Origin: Oryzias latipes
Taxonomy: Eukaryota > Chordata > Actinopteri > Beloniformes > Adrianichthyidae
Length of the DNA stretch: 64,000 bases
Direction: 5' to 3'
NCBI RefSeq assembly: GCF_002234675.1
Contig: NC_019872.2
Location: 8,758,950-8,822,949, forward strand
The translations under genes and the position numbers were made by a program. Below are positions 11,010 to 22,657 of the stretch, piece by piece. Each line of letters begins with the position of its first letter. Position 1 is the stretch's first letter. The notes below the pieces were generated by a model. The model was not told where the DNA came from. It saw nothing but the letters and a program-made list of their open reading frames with translations, and did not search any database.

Positions 11010-11260
11010 AGTCACATTGTCCCCTTCTTTTGTTAAGTCCTGTGTTCACTGACTGAGCTTCTCAAACCTTTGTTCAAACACCAGTGCTAAAGCTCTGCAG
11101 AAAACCGGTGTTACTGCTCCAAGAGCAAATACAGGTGGAAAAAACATTGAGGACTGATTGTCTGACCAGCACACAGAGTGGTATCAGGATACACTCTAAC
11201 CAGACATTACATATGCTTTTTTTCAACCAAATATTCAATAATTTAGCCTGCTTTGTTTCT
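11010..11260. repeat. Claudin-array flank block, copy 2
   Basis: Contains CCTGTGTTCACTGACTG, CAAACACCAGTGCTAAAGC and AAAACCGGTGTTACTGCTCC, with a close match at 16745-16960 at the equivalent distance (about 0.5-0.65 kb) upstream of a sister claudin. It marks the duplicated 5' flank. Confidence 0.75.
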
Positions 11261-11944
11261 CCCATTCCAATAAGTTGATATAAAAAATATTCTTCTACAT
11301 GAGGACATTTGATGTCCCAGTTTCTAATTCCTCAAATGTTATCTTGTCCTTTAAATATACAGCAAAAATAAATGTTAATTTGAAAAAGTCAATAGAAGAG
11401 CTTGAATAAAAATTTGAGGGGAAAAAAACACAACTTGCAAGTACAAAAAACCTGATGTGATTCATTTGCAAAAAAATCCCCAAAATTATCCTACCAGTTT
11501 TAAGGATGACCTATAAGTTATTTTTCAGGTAAACATTTTCAAAGGATGGGACTGATTGAATGGAAACGCCATCTGCCATTTGGTTTGTTAGTAGTTTTAA
11601 TTTCCAGGCATCAAAGTTATCATGTCTCAAGGCAATACACCTGACCCAAGTGTCACAAACTTGGTGAAACCTGTAAACTGCTTTGAATGAAGACATCTTT
11701 ATGTAAAATCTACCATTTGACACTTTTTAGTTTAGCTAACACTGTTTGTGCCACAAATGTATCATACATTTTTGTGTTGGACATTTTCTCTAGTATTTTT
11801 ACTACTAATATTAATAGATGGGGGAGGCATGAATAAAGCCTTATTCGGCATGTGTTCTGTTTATATAAGAGCTTATTGAAAATTACTCTTTCACTTGGGC
11901 CCAAAATATCTCTCTGAATGTTATCCCAACAACACAAATAGATC

Positions 11945-12720
11945 CAACACCACGGCCAAATAATCTAGAATGTGTTTGCTAAATCTTTCGTGTATATTTC
12001 AATGTGTAAGGGTGTAGTCAGACTGGAAAAGTCTGTTGGTTTGGATCGAGTCCACCTAATTTGCGGTCTGGATGGAGTTCCGAACCATGCATTTGGTCTG
12101 TATTCAAGCTATTTTAAAACTATTTAAAATAGTTTTTAAAACTTACTTTTTTTTTTATTAATCACAGAGCCAGAATTTGGGGGTAAAAAGCCACACGTGG
12201 GTCCGGAGCTTTAGGTTGCAGACCCCTGATCCAGGAAGAGTTACCGGTAAATTAAATTTTGCATTACAAAAACATGATCTTCTCAAAACAAAAAATAGCA
12301 TGGTTCTAAGGTCTAATGTTAGTCTTCTTACCAAAAAATGCTTACTTTCAAAAAAAGGCCAATGGAGAAGTGGCTTTTTTTGGGGTTAGACAAAGAGCTG
12401 TGTTGAAATTTCTCTAACATGAAGTGGGAAAACACACTTGTCCCTGTCTTTCAGTGACTTAGCTTCTCAAACCGTTGTTTAAACACCTGTACAAAAGCTT
12501 TGCTAGAAACTGAACTTAATTCTCAAAGAGCTAATATACAGTATGTGCAGAAAAAACATGGACGGATTCGCCGAATCCTTTACTCGGCATGTAAACAATC
12601 TAGAATGTGTTTGCTGAATCTTTCGTGTATGTTTCAATGTGTAAGGGTGTATTCAGACTGGAAAAGTCTATTGGTTTGGATCGAGTCCACCTAATTTGTG
12701 GTCTTCAGTCCAACACAAGG
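11945..12720. repeat. Direct duplication within the claudin-array spacer
   Basis: About 130 bases starting AATCTAGAATGTGTTTGCT and running through GGATCGAGTCCACCTAATTTG occur at 11962-12070 and again at 12597-12702. Between them lies flank block copy 3 (12425-12600). The interval 12105-12150 (AAAATAGTTTTTAAAACTTA) also matches 8610-8645. The spacer is a mosaic of repeated blocks and no gene is supported. Confidence 0.65.
12425..12600. repeat. Claudin-array flank block, copy 3
   Basis: CACTTGTCCCTGTCTTTCAGT followed by GCTTTGCTAGAAACTGAACTT and AACATGGACGGATTCGCCG matches 8820-9020 nearly base for base, placing it at the same side of the tandem unit. Confidence 0.75.
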
Positions 12721-13250
12721 TCTAGTTTAATGCAGCACGACTCCGCCTTACTTTGGTACAGCGGAGTCATGCTGTAAGGCGGTTCCTGAGGAAACGGCTA
12801 GTTTCGCTGATGAGTGTTTTTGACAAACAGATAGTCTGCAAAACAATGAGGAGCAATGTGTATCATGTTAAAAGTTGTTTTATTGAGCCTGCATTTATCA
12901 GACCGAATTTCAATGAGCTGCTGTTTCTCATCGCCATGGTTGCCTCCTTCCTGCTCCATTTACATCGTAATATCCGGCTATGGTGGCTGTTTTTTGTTCA
13001 GTTGTTCTGCTCTGCGCATGGAGCCTGTTCAGACTGAGGAAACGTCAGAGCAAACCAGAGCTCAGTCCTTTTGGAAATGAAGTGAGACCACCTCCAAAGA
13101 TGGGTCAGATAGTATTTCCTGGTCCCTGTCCAGGCTCCATTTGGATGTATTCAGACTGGTGTCTAGACTCATTTGTTGCAGATTATCAGGGAAAATGAAC
13201 TCTGGTTCACTTTAAGCAACCCAAATATGTCCAGTCTGAATACAACCTGA
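12644..13250. mobile_element. Non-autonomous DNA transposon, ~600 bp, hAT-like
   Basis: The left end reads GGGTGTATTCAGACTGGAA and the right end, reverse-complemented, reads GGTTGTATTCAGACTGGAC, giving inverted termini of about 16 bp. Flanks TGTGTAAG and TGAGTAAC may be a decayed 8 bp target duplication (6 of 8 match). No transposase frame. The left end lies inside one arm of the duplicated 130 bp block, and the sister block at 11962 carries only the left terminus. Confidence 0.5.
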
Positions 13251-13275
13251 GTAACCATAAAAGTGAAGTGCCTTT

Positions 13276-13495
13276 ATGAACAAAGATATTAACCAAACGT
13301 CTTTGGAAAATTTCTTTGCCAAGGGGAAAAGGCCCAGCCAGGAGACAGAAGAGGAGCATTCAACTTTCAAAAAAAGAAAGCTTCATTTAATAGACAGTAT
13401 CAGGAGTCCTACTTAAAATACGGATTTATCCAAACAGAAGATTCCCACTCACCATTCAGCATTTTGGTGAGTTGGATTTTTCATGCACTTATTTT
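13276..13495 (+). pseudogene. hAT transposase (ZBED5-like) N-terminal fragment
   Basis: The frame from ATG 13276 reads MNKDINQTSLENFFAKGKR and then RKLHLIDSI. After a frameshift it continues QESYLKYGFIQTEDSHSPFS, the text that precedes the BED zinc finger in ZBED5/SCAND3-type hAT transposases. It stops at a GTGAGT that looks like the family's splice donor. No zinc-finger cysteines, RNase-H-fold or dimerisation domain follow. A hAT-type terminus (GCGCAAAAAGGTTGGGGGACC) lies at 14046-14080. A plain, dead DNA transposon. Confidence 0.6.
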
Positions 13496-14029
13496 GAAGG
13501 TATGTTTAAATGTTATAATAATAGCGACCAGGGAGTGTTGCGGGCAGGGAGGACTTTGCTCATGTCATAATTTGTGTTTATTTTTATGTTTAGAAAATAT
13601 CACAGTTTTCATGCAGGTTACATCATATTACTTTGTTGTACTGTAGTGTCGGTCACGTGTACGTTTGGTCTGCAGTTGGAGTCCCTCAGGCTGCAGCCAG
13701 GGGTTACTGTCGGAGCTGGCATCACAGGGAATCAATCCCCTTTTCCTGCTTTGGTCAAAATACGGTTGAGCACGGTTGTTTCCTTTTGCCCACGTGTCCT
13801 TTCATCTGGCAGTTATGTTGTTTCACCCCTAGTTGTTTCTTCCTGTCATGTTTATTTATTTTTAGCACCAATAGTGTGGGAAGGGGAGAGGATGATGACA
13901 CCTGTGTGATGTACAATGTTTACGTGTCATAATAAAAGTGCAGAGTACGTCTTATGACGTGTCTCTGCCTCTTTTGTAGCGATGCTGCAGTGTGTGTCCG
14001 CCACATTTAATATACCGGTCCTTGAGAAT

Positions 14030-14500
14030 TTTACCAGACATCAAACCGGTCCGTAGCGCAAAAAGGTTGGGGGACCGCTGATTTATTTATTTATTTATTT
14101 TTTTACATGCAGGCCAGGGAAAGGAACCCCCCCCATGAATCTCTTAAATAATATCAATACAAATACATGTTTTTTTTCCTGCGGGACGGGAGAAGACACA
14201 AAATCAGTGCATCTCTACTACTGTGTGTGACTGACTGACTGACTGACTGACTGACTACTTTGCCAGCCTTGGGGTCTCAATTCAGCGGTTGACACGGGCG
14301 CTGTAAGAAAGAACTGGATGCACATGTGACTAAGCGTCTTCACATGTGTCAAGAATAATTTGGATGTGGTGGGGTCTGTTCAGTAGTTTCAAAAATATCC
14401 TTCTGGACTACATTACATTATGAATAAAAGGGATTTCTTTTCTCTGCAGCCCAGTGTCCCACAGACTGGTACTGGTCCACGGCCCGGGCTTTAAATGAAC
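14030..14500. mobile_element. hAT terminal sequences (two degenerate ends)
   Basis: At 14034-14082 the text ACCGGTCCGTAGCGCAAAAAG followed by GTTGGGGGACCGCTG is a hAT-type terminus, and CCACAGACTGGTACTGGTCC followed by ACGGCCCGGG at 14460-14490 is a related end. They probably bound remnants of the element whose transposase fragment lies at 13276-13495. The interval holds no gene. Confidence 0.45.
14228..14257. repeat. (TGAC)n microsatellite
   Basis: About seven perfect tandem GACT/TGAC units. Confidence 0.9.
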
Positions 14501-15063
14501 TGCAACATTAAGTTATTAATGATTCTAACTCAAAGGTGGGATCTTGGTTCAGTATTGTCTATGTGGTATGTGTTTATTGTTGCAACCAACAAGATGTACA
14601 GATGCCAAATAAAAACAAATCCTTCTTGACTTTATATCCACATCAATTTATTACAAATTAATGTTCATAAACAACATTGTTTTATTTGTGACATTGAAAC
14701 CGCTCAGAAAAATAAAAAATAACAGGTGACATTGGATAGACAATTTATCATTTGCTCTCTTTGTCAACGCCCCTACTGTCAGGCTTGTTTCTCCCTCACA
14801 CTTCCTGTTTTTGAAAAGGTCGGAATTTGGTGACGTCAATGTAAGTTATATGATAATATAAAGGAACGAAAAAAACTGTCTTCAAATGGGTTCAGTTAAA
14901 ACCAGTGGGTAACATCACCCCTTAACAATCAGTGATGCTAACTGAGGCCTAGAAATTTAGGGAGCCAGAAAAAAATGCATGCCGTCATGGCAGCAAAACA
15001 TTAGGAAAAGCTTAAAACAAAGTTACAAAAATATGATAAATATGTAATACAATATACAACATG

Positions 15064-15181
<118 letters not shown>

Positions 15182-15624
15182 TAACACATTTTGTAAAATA
15201 AAAGCTCCTTGTGCCTCCAGATCTAAGTTTAGTCTTGACAGAACTCTCCTATATTACATGCAGTACACGCACAATGAACAATCCTAGATTCAAATCTATG
15301 TAAAGAGGGACTTGGCATTTCCGCAACACCGGCAATACAATGTTTTAACAGCAGGTTTCAGTGAAACATGACACCAGACTGTCAATGAAAAAGCAGATCA
15401 TTTTAAAAGCATTACTTTAGTAGAATAAACACATTATCTTAAACAAGCATAACGTAAGCAAACAAAGTATTGTCAAACTGAAGGCAATCTTTTTCATCTG
15501 CCAGCAAAGTAAAAAGTTGAAATGTTTTTACAAATATCTTCATCTCGGAGTCTTTAACAGAGTGTTACCCTGTAGTTTCAAACTGTAAGAAGAACACGGA
15601 CAAACAAGCATAGATAAAAAAGCA

Positions 15625-16275
15625 TTAAACATAGTCCTTTTTGTCATATCCTCCACCTGCACTGACGCTGCGTGGTGCAGAGTAGGCCATTCTTGTTGGC
15701 TTGTATTTCTCCTCTTTTGGTGGACACCTGGTGCACAGCAAAGCCCCTCCAATCAGGAGAAGGGCAGCTGCTCCCCAGCCAATGTAGAGCGATGCTCCGA
15801 CCTCCCTCTTCAGCGCTTCTACCACTACTGGGTTGTAAAAATCCCGGATAATGGCGCTCGCACTCCAGGAGACAGGAATGAGGACCAGAAGGCCGGCGAG
15901 GATAAAGAAGATCCCAGAAATGATCATCACTTTGGCCTTTCCTGTTTCATCTTCAATGCAGTTGGTGCACTTGGCTCCAACAATAGAGATCAACACCCCT
16001 AGCACTCCGAGTATAATGGCCACGACTGTCATTGCTCTGGAGGCCTGCAGGTCTTGAGGTAACGCCAGCATAGAATCATATATCTTGCATTGCATCTGGC
16101 CTGTGCTCTGAGTGACACAGTTCATCCATAAGCCCTCCCAGATGACCTGAGCGGTGACGATGTTGGATCCTATGAAAGCCGTCGTCCTCCACTGAGGCAA
16201 GATGCATATTATTATTGCACCGATGAATCCAATGAATCCAAGACAAATGCCCACCAATTCCAAACCCATCGACAT
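15625..16275 (-). CDS. Claudin, tandem copy 3 (claudin 3/4-like)
   Basis: Intronless 216-residue claudin with W29, GLW48-50, C53 and C63, PVSW at 134-137, loop-2 text [14 protein letters not shown], and a C-terminal -KKDYV PDZ ligand. The start and 5' UTR match copy 2, and a TATA box lies about 150 bases upstream. Loop 2 is closer to copy 1 (ALKREVG) while the 5' region is closer to copy 2, a mixed pattern that hints at gene conversion among the three. It acts at the apical junction of epithelia like other claudins; barrier or pore type cannot be read from the sequence with confidence. Confidence 0.95.
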   Translation of the reverse strand: MSMGLELVGICLGFIGFIGAIIICILPQWRTTAFIGSNIVTAQVIWEGLWMNCVTQSTGQMQCKIYDSMLALPQDLQASRAMTVVAIILGVLGVLISIVGAKCTNCIEDETGKAKVMIISGIFFILAGLLVLIPVSWSASAIIRDFYNPVVVEALKREVGASLYIGWGAAALLLIGGALLCTRCPPKEEKYKPTRMAYSAPRSVSAGGGYDKKDYV

Positions 16276-16423
16276 GATTCCTCTTTGTATGGCGACAAGT
16301 CCAGAAAGTCAAACACAAAAACCTCTTTCAGATTTTTTTGCTCTGCCAGGATTTTGTTGAAATGGAGCAGCTCAGAGAAGGTGTGATGAAGCTATAAGGA
16401 TACAGCCACAGAAGCACTGAATC

Positions 16424-16430
16424 CTTTATA
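16424..16430 (-). promoter_or_regulatory. TATA box of claudin copy 3
   Basis: Reverse complement reads AAATATAAAGGATTC, 149-155 bases upstream of the ATG, in the same setting as the copy 2 TATA box. Confidence 0.65.
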
Positions 16431-16744
16431 TTTCCGAGGAAAAGGAGGAGTCTCTGTCCAATGATGTCACCTGGTACCTGGTTCTATCCATGTTAAGACA
16501 ACCACACCCTAAATAGGAGGCGATAGAAAACAAAGGAAAGGTCTGAGCTTTCCGTGCATGTCTTTGAGGGTTGGACAAAAGTGCACTTAAATTCTAAGAA
16601 AAAATAAACACAGCAATAAACCTGTCTTCCCAGAGGAGTTGTGTCTACACACTGTGGTTTATTAGAAAAAACTGACTGAGTCAAGAGGAAATTTATAAGA
16701 AGTTGAGCGTTAGGGCAAAAATATAAATACTTGGATGAAGTGGG

Positions 16745-16960
16745 AAACCGTCACATTTTCCCCGTCTTTCCTTAAATCCTGTGTTCAGTGACTGGGCTTC
16801 TCATACCTTTGTTCAAACACCAATGCAAAAGCTCTGAAGAAAACCGGATTTACTGCTCCGAGAGCTAATATGAACAGAGAAAACATTATGGACACCTTCA
16901 GCATACAAATAGTGTGGTATCAGGACACAATTTTGGTTGAGTCACTTAGTTATGTGTTTC
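16745..16960. repeat. Claudin-array flank block, copy 4
   Basis: CCTGTGTTCAGTGACTGGGC, CAAACACCAATGCAAAAGC and AAAACCGGATTTACTGCTCC match 11010-11260, marking the distal edge of the third tandem unit. Confidence 0.75.
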
Positions 16961-17064
16961 TTTGCAACCAAACCTTCAAAAATCTTACCTGCCTTTTATG
17001 TCCCATTCCAAAAAATATTATTTTTCTTTTTGTCTCTGTTTCAAATTCCTCCAATGTTTTCTAA

Positions 17065-18729
17065 ATATGGTATGTAAAAATGAATATTATTTTTGAAATA
17101 ATTAGTAGAAGAGCTTGAGAAAAAAAATTGAAAGAAATATCCACAAATTGCAAAAACAATAGCTGACACTCAGTGATCCTAACTGAGGCCTGTAGGTCAG
17201 TGCTTCTTAGTTTATTTTTGTTTCTCAGACAGTGTTTCAGTCTAATTTCTTGAACTGGATGAATTGCTTATTATTTTAGGTGGTATCTACTCTACTATAG
17301 AAAAAAGCTTGAACTCCAAATTGGTTGAACCTTGACTCATTTCTCAGACTGACCAACAGGAAAGTTTATGAAATGTTTCTTTGTGATTTTTGAAAGACCA
17401 TCACAGCCTAAACTTCTTTTACTTTCAAGCAAACGATAGATGCTGTAGATGTGCACACACTGCCTTTTTGGAGTTTTTGTTCCACAGCTGTGCAGCCACA
17501 ACAACATTCTGCTCACCTGAATTCATTTGACTATTCAAAACAGGGAAAGGTGGGTATCTGTGGTGAAGACAGTGCCAGACGTCGAACAGAAAGCACATTC
17601 AGCCTGAATGAAACTGATCCGACGACCTTTTTGAGTTTTATGTACGTGACTGAGAGACAGTTTGTATACGAGTATTTCTTTTCCTGTTGCAGCTAAAAAG
17701 GAAGTTTTCCTGGTTTTCATATTAATCATTAATTATTTTTCTTTATAAAAAGAGTTTTATGGTTCTGGGGGCCATTTCCCATTAAAAGCACAATATCATC
17801 TCTAAATCTTCTTAAAGATTTTCCAAATAACTTTCCATACAGCAAATATGACAACATATTGTTAAATTAAAATAAAAATGTTAGATTAAAATATCATTCA
17901 ATGGTCCAATTTAACTGGAAGTTGCATGAACATTGCTTTTATTCATACCTTGACCCTAAAATGAGAAAAAAAACTTTCTCACAGTTAAGAAAGAAAACTT
18001 GTTTAAATTAAAACAAATATTTTTAAGAAACAAAATGTTTATTACTGGTAAGTCATTTACATGAAATGTTTGATAATGCATGTTGGTTCTAACATTTTGA
18101 GTCAATTCACTTTAGTTTATAAATAAAAGATATCTTTACTATTCAAGACACGACAAATATAAATTCATAATAAAAGTCCTTTTTTATTCCTTCAATCAAA
18201 ACTAGTACATTTAAAAGCAAAATGTTTGTTATTTATCACGTAATAAAGCTTTAAGGAAAGGCTCATATGTAAAAAAGTTGCACAAAAATGGACAGAAACG
18301 TTACACAGTGTGGAAAAAAATGTTTAAATGAAGCAGCATTTAGCAGAACAAAAGTAAAAAGATGGAACACATTGAATCTTTCATCTGAACAGCTATTGTT
18401 GTTTTAAGCTTACACATTCAGACAGTATTAAGAGAAACGATGAGCTCTGCTTTGCTCAATTGCCTGAACTCTAACATCCTTGAGTTTGTGTCAGTATTTC
18501 ATAAAAAACAAAATATACAAAAAAAACATGAAACCGTCGCTTAAAGGAACCTGTGTGCTCCGTGTATAAGATATATACATACTGATCAGTTCAATGGCAG
18601 ACTACCACAAGGAATTTTGTTTCAAAAACACAAGTATTTTCCATCTTGAACATTTTTTCTTTCTGAGCTTTTAAAATATGTTACATTCAGATTTTCTTTT
18701 CTTTTTTTAAATGAATTTCACAATTTTGC
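17065..18729. other. Gene-free AT-rich stretch
   Basis: No supported coding frame or recognised repeat. It probably contains intergenic DNA beyond the tandem array and, towards 18.7 kb, the 3' end of the next minus-strand claudin transcript. Confidence 0.5.
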
Positions 18730-18735
18730 TTTATT
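18730..18735 (-). terminator. Polyadenylation signal of claudin 18949-19620
   Basis: Minus-strand AATAAA (GGCAATAAAGC context) 214 bases beyond the stop codon. Confidence 0.5.
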
Positions 18736-18948
18736 GCCAAATATGAATGTAAACAGGACCAGCATCCAGCAGTGAAAACATTCCTAAAATGTCAAAAACA
18801 TCTTCAACATCAAATGTCTTTTTGTCACATGTTTCATGAAGACCTGTTCTTGTTGTACATGTGTGATTATTATAAGGATACTTTGAAGAAAAAACACAAC
18901 AAATGAGGGTCTTGTAAAAAAATGACAGTTGCTCCTCTATCATTTTGT

Positions 18949-19620
18949 TCACACATAGTCTTTCCTGGTGTAGGAGCTTTGAGCTGTCGACCTCGGAGCA
19001 GCGGAGTAGGCCATCCGACTTACAGGAGGAATGCTGTACCTCATTGCTTTATCTTCCCGTGGGGGGCAGCTGCAGCACAGGATCGACCCGCCAATCAGAA
19101 GCAAGGCTGAGGCAGCCCATCCCACGTACAACGATGCACCGATCTCCATTTTCTGCGCAGCGGGAATGATGGGGCTGTAGAACTCCCTAACGATGGTGTT
19201 TGCCGACCAGCAAACGGGGACGAGCTGTGCCAGTGACGCAGCGATGAACGCCACCCCCGAACCAATCATCACTCTGGCTTTCACCCCCTCCCCTTCAGTG
19301 CAGTTGGTGCACTTTGCCCCCACCATGGAAATGAGGACAGCCACCACTCCTATGACGATGGTGATGATGGTGAGAGCCCTGGCAGCCTGCAGGTCCTGAG
19401 GCAGAGCCAGCATTGAGTCGTAGACTTTACATTGCATCTGTCCCGTACTCTGGAACACACAGCTCATCCACAGACCCTCCCAGTACACCTGAGCTGTGAC
19501 GATGTTGGCGCCAATGAAAGCAGTGACCCTCCACATAGGTAGAGCACAGCTCAGCACACTCAGTAGCCACCCTAGCACTGCCAGGCTGATACCAGTCAAT
19601 TCAAGTCCCAAAGACGCCAT
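18949..19620 (-). CDS. Claudin (claudin 3/4-like), 223 residues
   Basis: Intronless claudin beginning [10 protein letters not shown], with W30, GLW49-51, C54 and C64, then RALTII, an AKCTNC second-loop boundary, VPVCWSAN, loop 2 [16 protein letters not shown], a fourth membrane segment [12 protein letters not shown], and a tail ending SSYTRKDYV, a PDZ ligand. It is clearly distinct from the three tandem copies downstream but shares their orientation and the -RKDYV end, so it may represent the older parent lineage. The third membrane segment ([14 protein letters not shown]) is unusual against the usual I-GI-FI-AG-L pattern. Upstream, GGTTATAAATGAGG in reverse complement at about 19980-19991 could be a TATA box if a long 5' UTR is used. 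Confidence 0.95.
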   Translation of the reverse strand: MASLGLELTGISLAVLGWLLSVLSCALPMWRVTAFIGANIVTAQVYWEGLWMSCVFQSTGQMQCKVYDSMLALPQDLQAARALTIITIVIGVVAVLISMVGAKCTNCTEGEGVKARVMIGSGVAFIAASLAQLVPVCWSANTIVREFYSPIIPAAQKMEIGASLYVGWAASALLLIGGSILCCSCPPREDKAMRYSIPPVSRMAYSAAPRSTAQSSYTRKDYV

Positions 19621-19999
19621 TGTGTAGACCTTTAGGAGTCCTTTCCTTTGTCCTTCAAGTTGATTTCAAGTCGTTCCGGCTTCTTTTCACCTCCTGTCTC
19701 TCTCTTATGTATTGACAGGCATCCACACACTGCCTGTCGAGGTTCTTTCTGTCGGTTCCTTTGGGCTTTCCACAAACTTTTGAAATCCTTCAACTGCAAC
19801 TGAATCCTCAGGAGCTGCTTCCGCGAACTTCACGTGCCTTCCAAAAGTTTCCCTGGGATCTGCTGCTTTTAACTGGACCATAAACCCTGAAATTACTTTA
19901 TTGCTATTTGGACCTCCTACTGTGAGACATGACTTCATTCGTCCAAACCAAGCCAATCAGAAGGAAAGGATGTTTTGGCCTCATTTATAACCTAGAAGT

Positions 20000-22147
20000 G
20001 CTAGCTTTCAGGGCTATCTCATATGACAGTTTTAATGGTTTAACCTTTTTCCTGTGGTAGCTCGGGGCGTGCCAGTTTTATTGTCGCCTGTAAGTAATGA
20101 GTGGCCAGATTAAACTTTGTGTTTTTTGTGCAATAGGTGACTGTTTGCCACTGTTGCAGATACTCAAACAAGCTTTATGAAAGCAAGGTGTACCGTGAGT
20201 TTTGATTGCACAGAGTGGACAGGTTTGCGAGAAATTAAAACGAGAAAAGGAAAATGTGTGAGTTGGAATATAAAATCTTACATAAATATCATAAAACTAC
20301 ATGTATGTTTTTATAACCATTGGCTCAAAAACACGTACCATCTCCACAGGATGAGACACTGTTAATGACAAACGTCAAGTTCTAAAAATAAACTCTTATT
20401 GGTGTTTTTTTGTGTCTCCAGTGTGCCTTCTGTTTTTTTATGACTTTCAAAATGACAAAAATTATATTACAATTTTTTTGCCACACTTAAAGAAACTGAA
20501 ATAACAACAAAAAAAACAGTAAATTCATGAAACAGAATTTAACAACTCTGATGGAGCTGAACATACATTTTTTAAACCAAACTATGCAAACTATGACACA
20601 TGCTCACTTCTTGATGTTCAGTCAGCCAGTTACCATAGTAACAAACACTAGAAGAAATTGCAGGAATACAATGCAAAAAAGTAAATGGTGAAAAAGTATT
20701 TGAAATAAAATGTTATTGTTCAAGGGGATTTGACTGTCTTTCCTTAATGTCCACCATTTACAAAATGTTGGAATTGGCAATTTGGTGAAACACAGATTTA
20801 ATAGAAATGCGTGACCAAGTAAGAGATCATTTTAAAGTAAAGATTCATCTAGTTCTGTCACTTTTAGTATTTTTTTCACTTTTTTGAAGAAAAATGGATG
20901 CACAGTTGCTGTTAATTGGTAATGAGAGTAATGTTAGATAAAACAATAACTGGAACTTTATTTAGAAAGTAAGCTTGGGTCCGTTTTACTCTCACAATCA
21001 AAAGCCTCTGCTGCTTTTCATTCAACTGAACTTGAACTTTGAAGGAGTATCTTGATAGCACAGAAGTTAAACTGGCACTTCTTAATAGAATCAAAGGGCA
21101 GAGCAAAAATTGATAAGAACTGAGCTTTGGTTCACAAGATCATAAAATTGTCACGCTTTCAGTGGCTCTACTGCAAGAAAGCCTTTTCTTTCTTAAATCA
21201 AGGATCTTATTTAAATTTTGAACACACTTCAATGGTAGAAAATGTCACAGTTTTGAGAATTAAGCTGAACAAGGTTGAAACACCTTGATCTGGTGAACAT
21301 ACGTAATACACATCAGTAATATTACTTCTTCTTAAAAGGGTCGACTAATACACTCCGATAAGATAAGCAGAGAGCTATTAAGTGTTTCCAAGAAAACAAA
21401 AATGGGTCACCAATGTAAATAATTAGGTCACCGCCCCATGAGTACTTAGAAAATATCACCGTCAATTCTCAGCACAGGTTACCAAGAATGTGCACGTCAA
21501 CATCACATGACTTACAAAACGATACCAGCAGAGAGGGAACATTATACTTTGTGCACATGGAACACAAAAGAGGGGAAACCCACAGAAACACAATGAAGAA
21601 AAAAACAAGAAAGACAACATAAAATACTACAAATATCAGGGGTTTGGTTAAATGGAAACCTCTGACATCTCCTTGGTTCTTTGCCATGACTGTCCTGCCC
21701 TAAAGTACTGCACCTCTGTCATTGTCATAGCGATATGTGAGTGTAATTTTTTTTGCCAAAAATGTAAAGCTTTCCACTTCTGTGATTTCAGATTTCTACT
21801 CTAGCAAACTGTTTCAAAAACTTAATCTGCACAATAGCTAAAAGTTATTGTGCAGATTAAGCCTGTAGCCAGAGAAGATTCACCTGTCTTTGTTTAACTT
21901 ATGCATTTGTCGAAGGAGGTGCTTTATTTGTGATACTCATGTCCCAGTTTCGGTGAGACTGATGTATTTAAGACAGGACTTGGTTTACTGTTAAACCTGT
22001 AAAATAACATTACAACTGGAAGATAAAGCATTTACAGTTCTTGAAAAAGAGCAATAAAGTTTTGAATACTTCACATGTCAACCACTGCTTTCTGGAGACT
22101 GTCTCTGCCATAGTTTGTAAACTAAAAAACAAGTTTTGGTCAAAATG
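20000..22147. other. Gene-free stretch with one short hairpin
   Basis: No supported gene and no recognised mobile element apart from the hairpin at 21821-21861. AT-rich, with only short spurious frames. Confidence 0.5.
21821..21861. repeat. Perfect 16 bp inverted repeat, 9-base loop
   Basis: CTTAATCTGCACAATA pairs exactly with TATTGTGCAGATTAAG across a 9-base loop. No promoter or terminator role can be assigned in this gene-free DNA. Confidence 0.85.
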
Positions 22148-22657
22148 TTAAAGACCCACTCCAATGAAAATCGTGTTTATTGGTGTTTTTAACAGGATCT
22201 TGTGGCATTTTTCTCATGATGGATGACATAAATAAATAAAATTAAGATTAAAACTGCATTTTTTTAATGTAATCCTTTTGAATCAGGAGCAGACAAAAAA
22301 ATGCTGTTTGAAAGGGCTTGTAGACGTAACGTACAAACTACAATCGGCGGGCCACAAGCTTCCTGCTTTGCTTCATTCTAATGCATGGATGCAGTGGATC
22401 CGTGTGCGTCTCCATTTTTTTTGCACCAGTAATGTTAGGTTGGAGTTGTGAGGGGCTGAAAGCTAGTGGGAGAGCGTAAACAGATGGATGAAGGAAAGTG
22501 AGGTAACTCTGCACCAACACTCCCCCTCTGCAGAAACCATGTCCTGGAAAACAACTCAGATTTTTAAAAGATTGGCTAAAAACAGCATAATCACAATTAA
22601 ATGACCACTGGAGATGCTTTTTACAGCATTACAAAAAATGATTGGAGTGGGACTTCA
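22148..22657 (-). mobile_element. Medaka-type MITE family, copy B
   Basis: Begins TTAAAGACCCACTCCAATGA and ends GATTGGAGTGGGACTTCA, i.e. the family in reverse orientation to copy A. Internal text includes the TTTCTCATGATGG block and GCAGAAACCATGTCCTGGAAA. Non-coding. Confidence 0.7.

Noticed and set aside
19705-19956. 83-codon minus-strand frame upstream of claudin 18949-19620
   Set aside because: No recognisable domain and it lies where the 5' UTR/promoter is expected; no supporting evidence for a protein.
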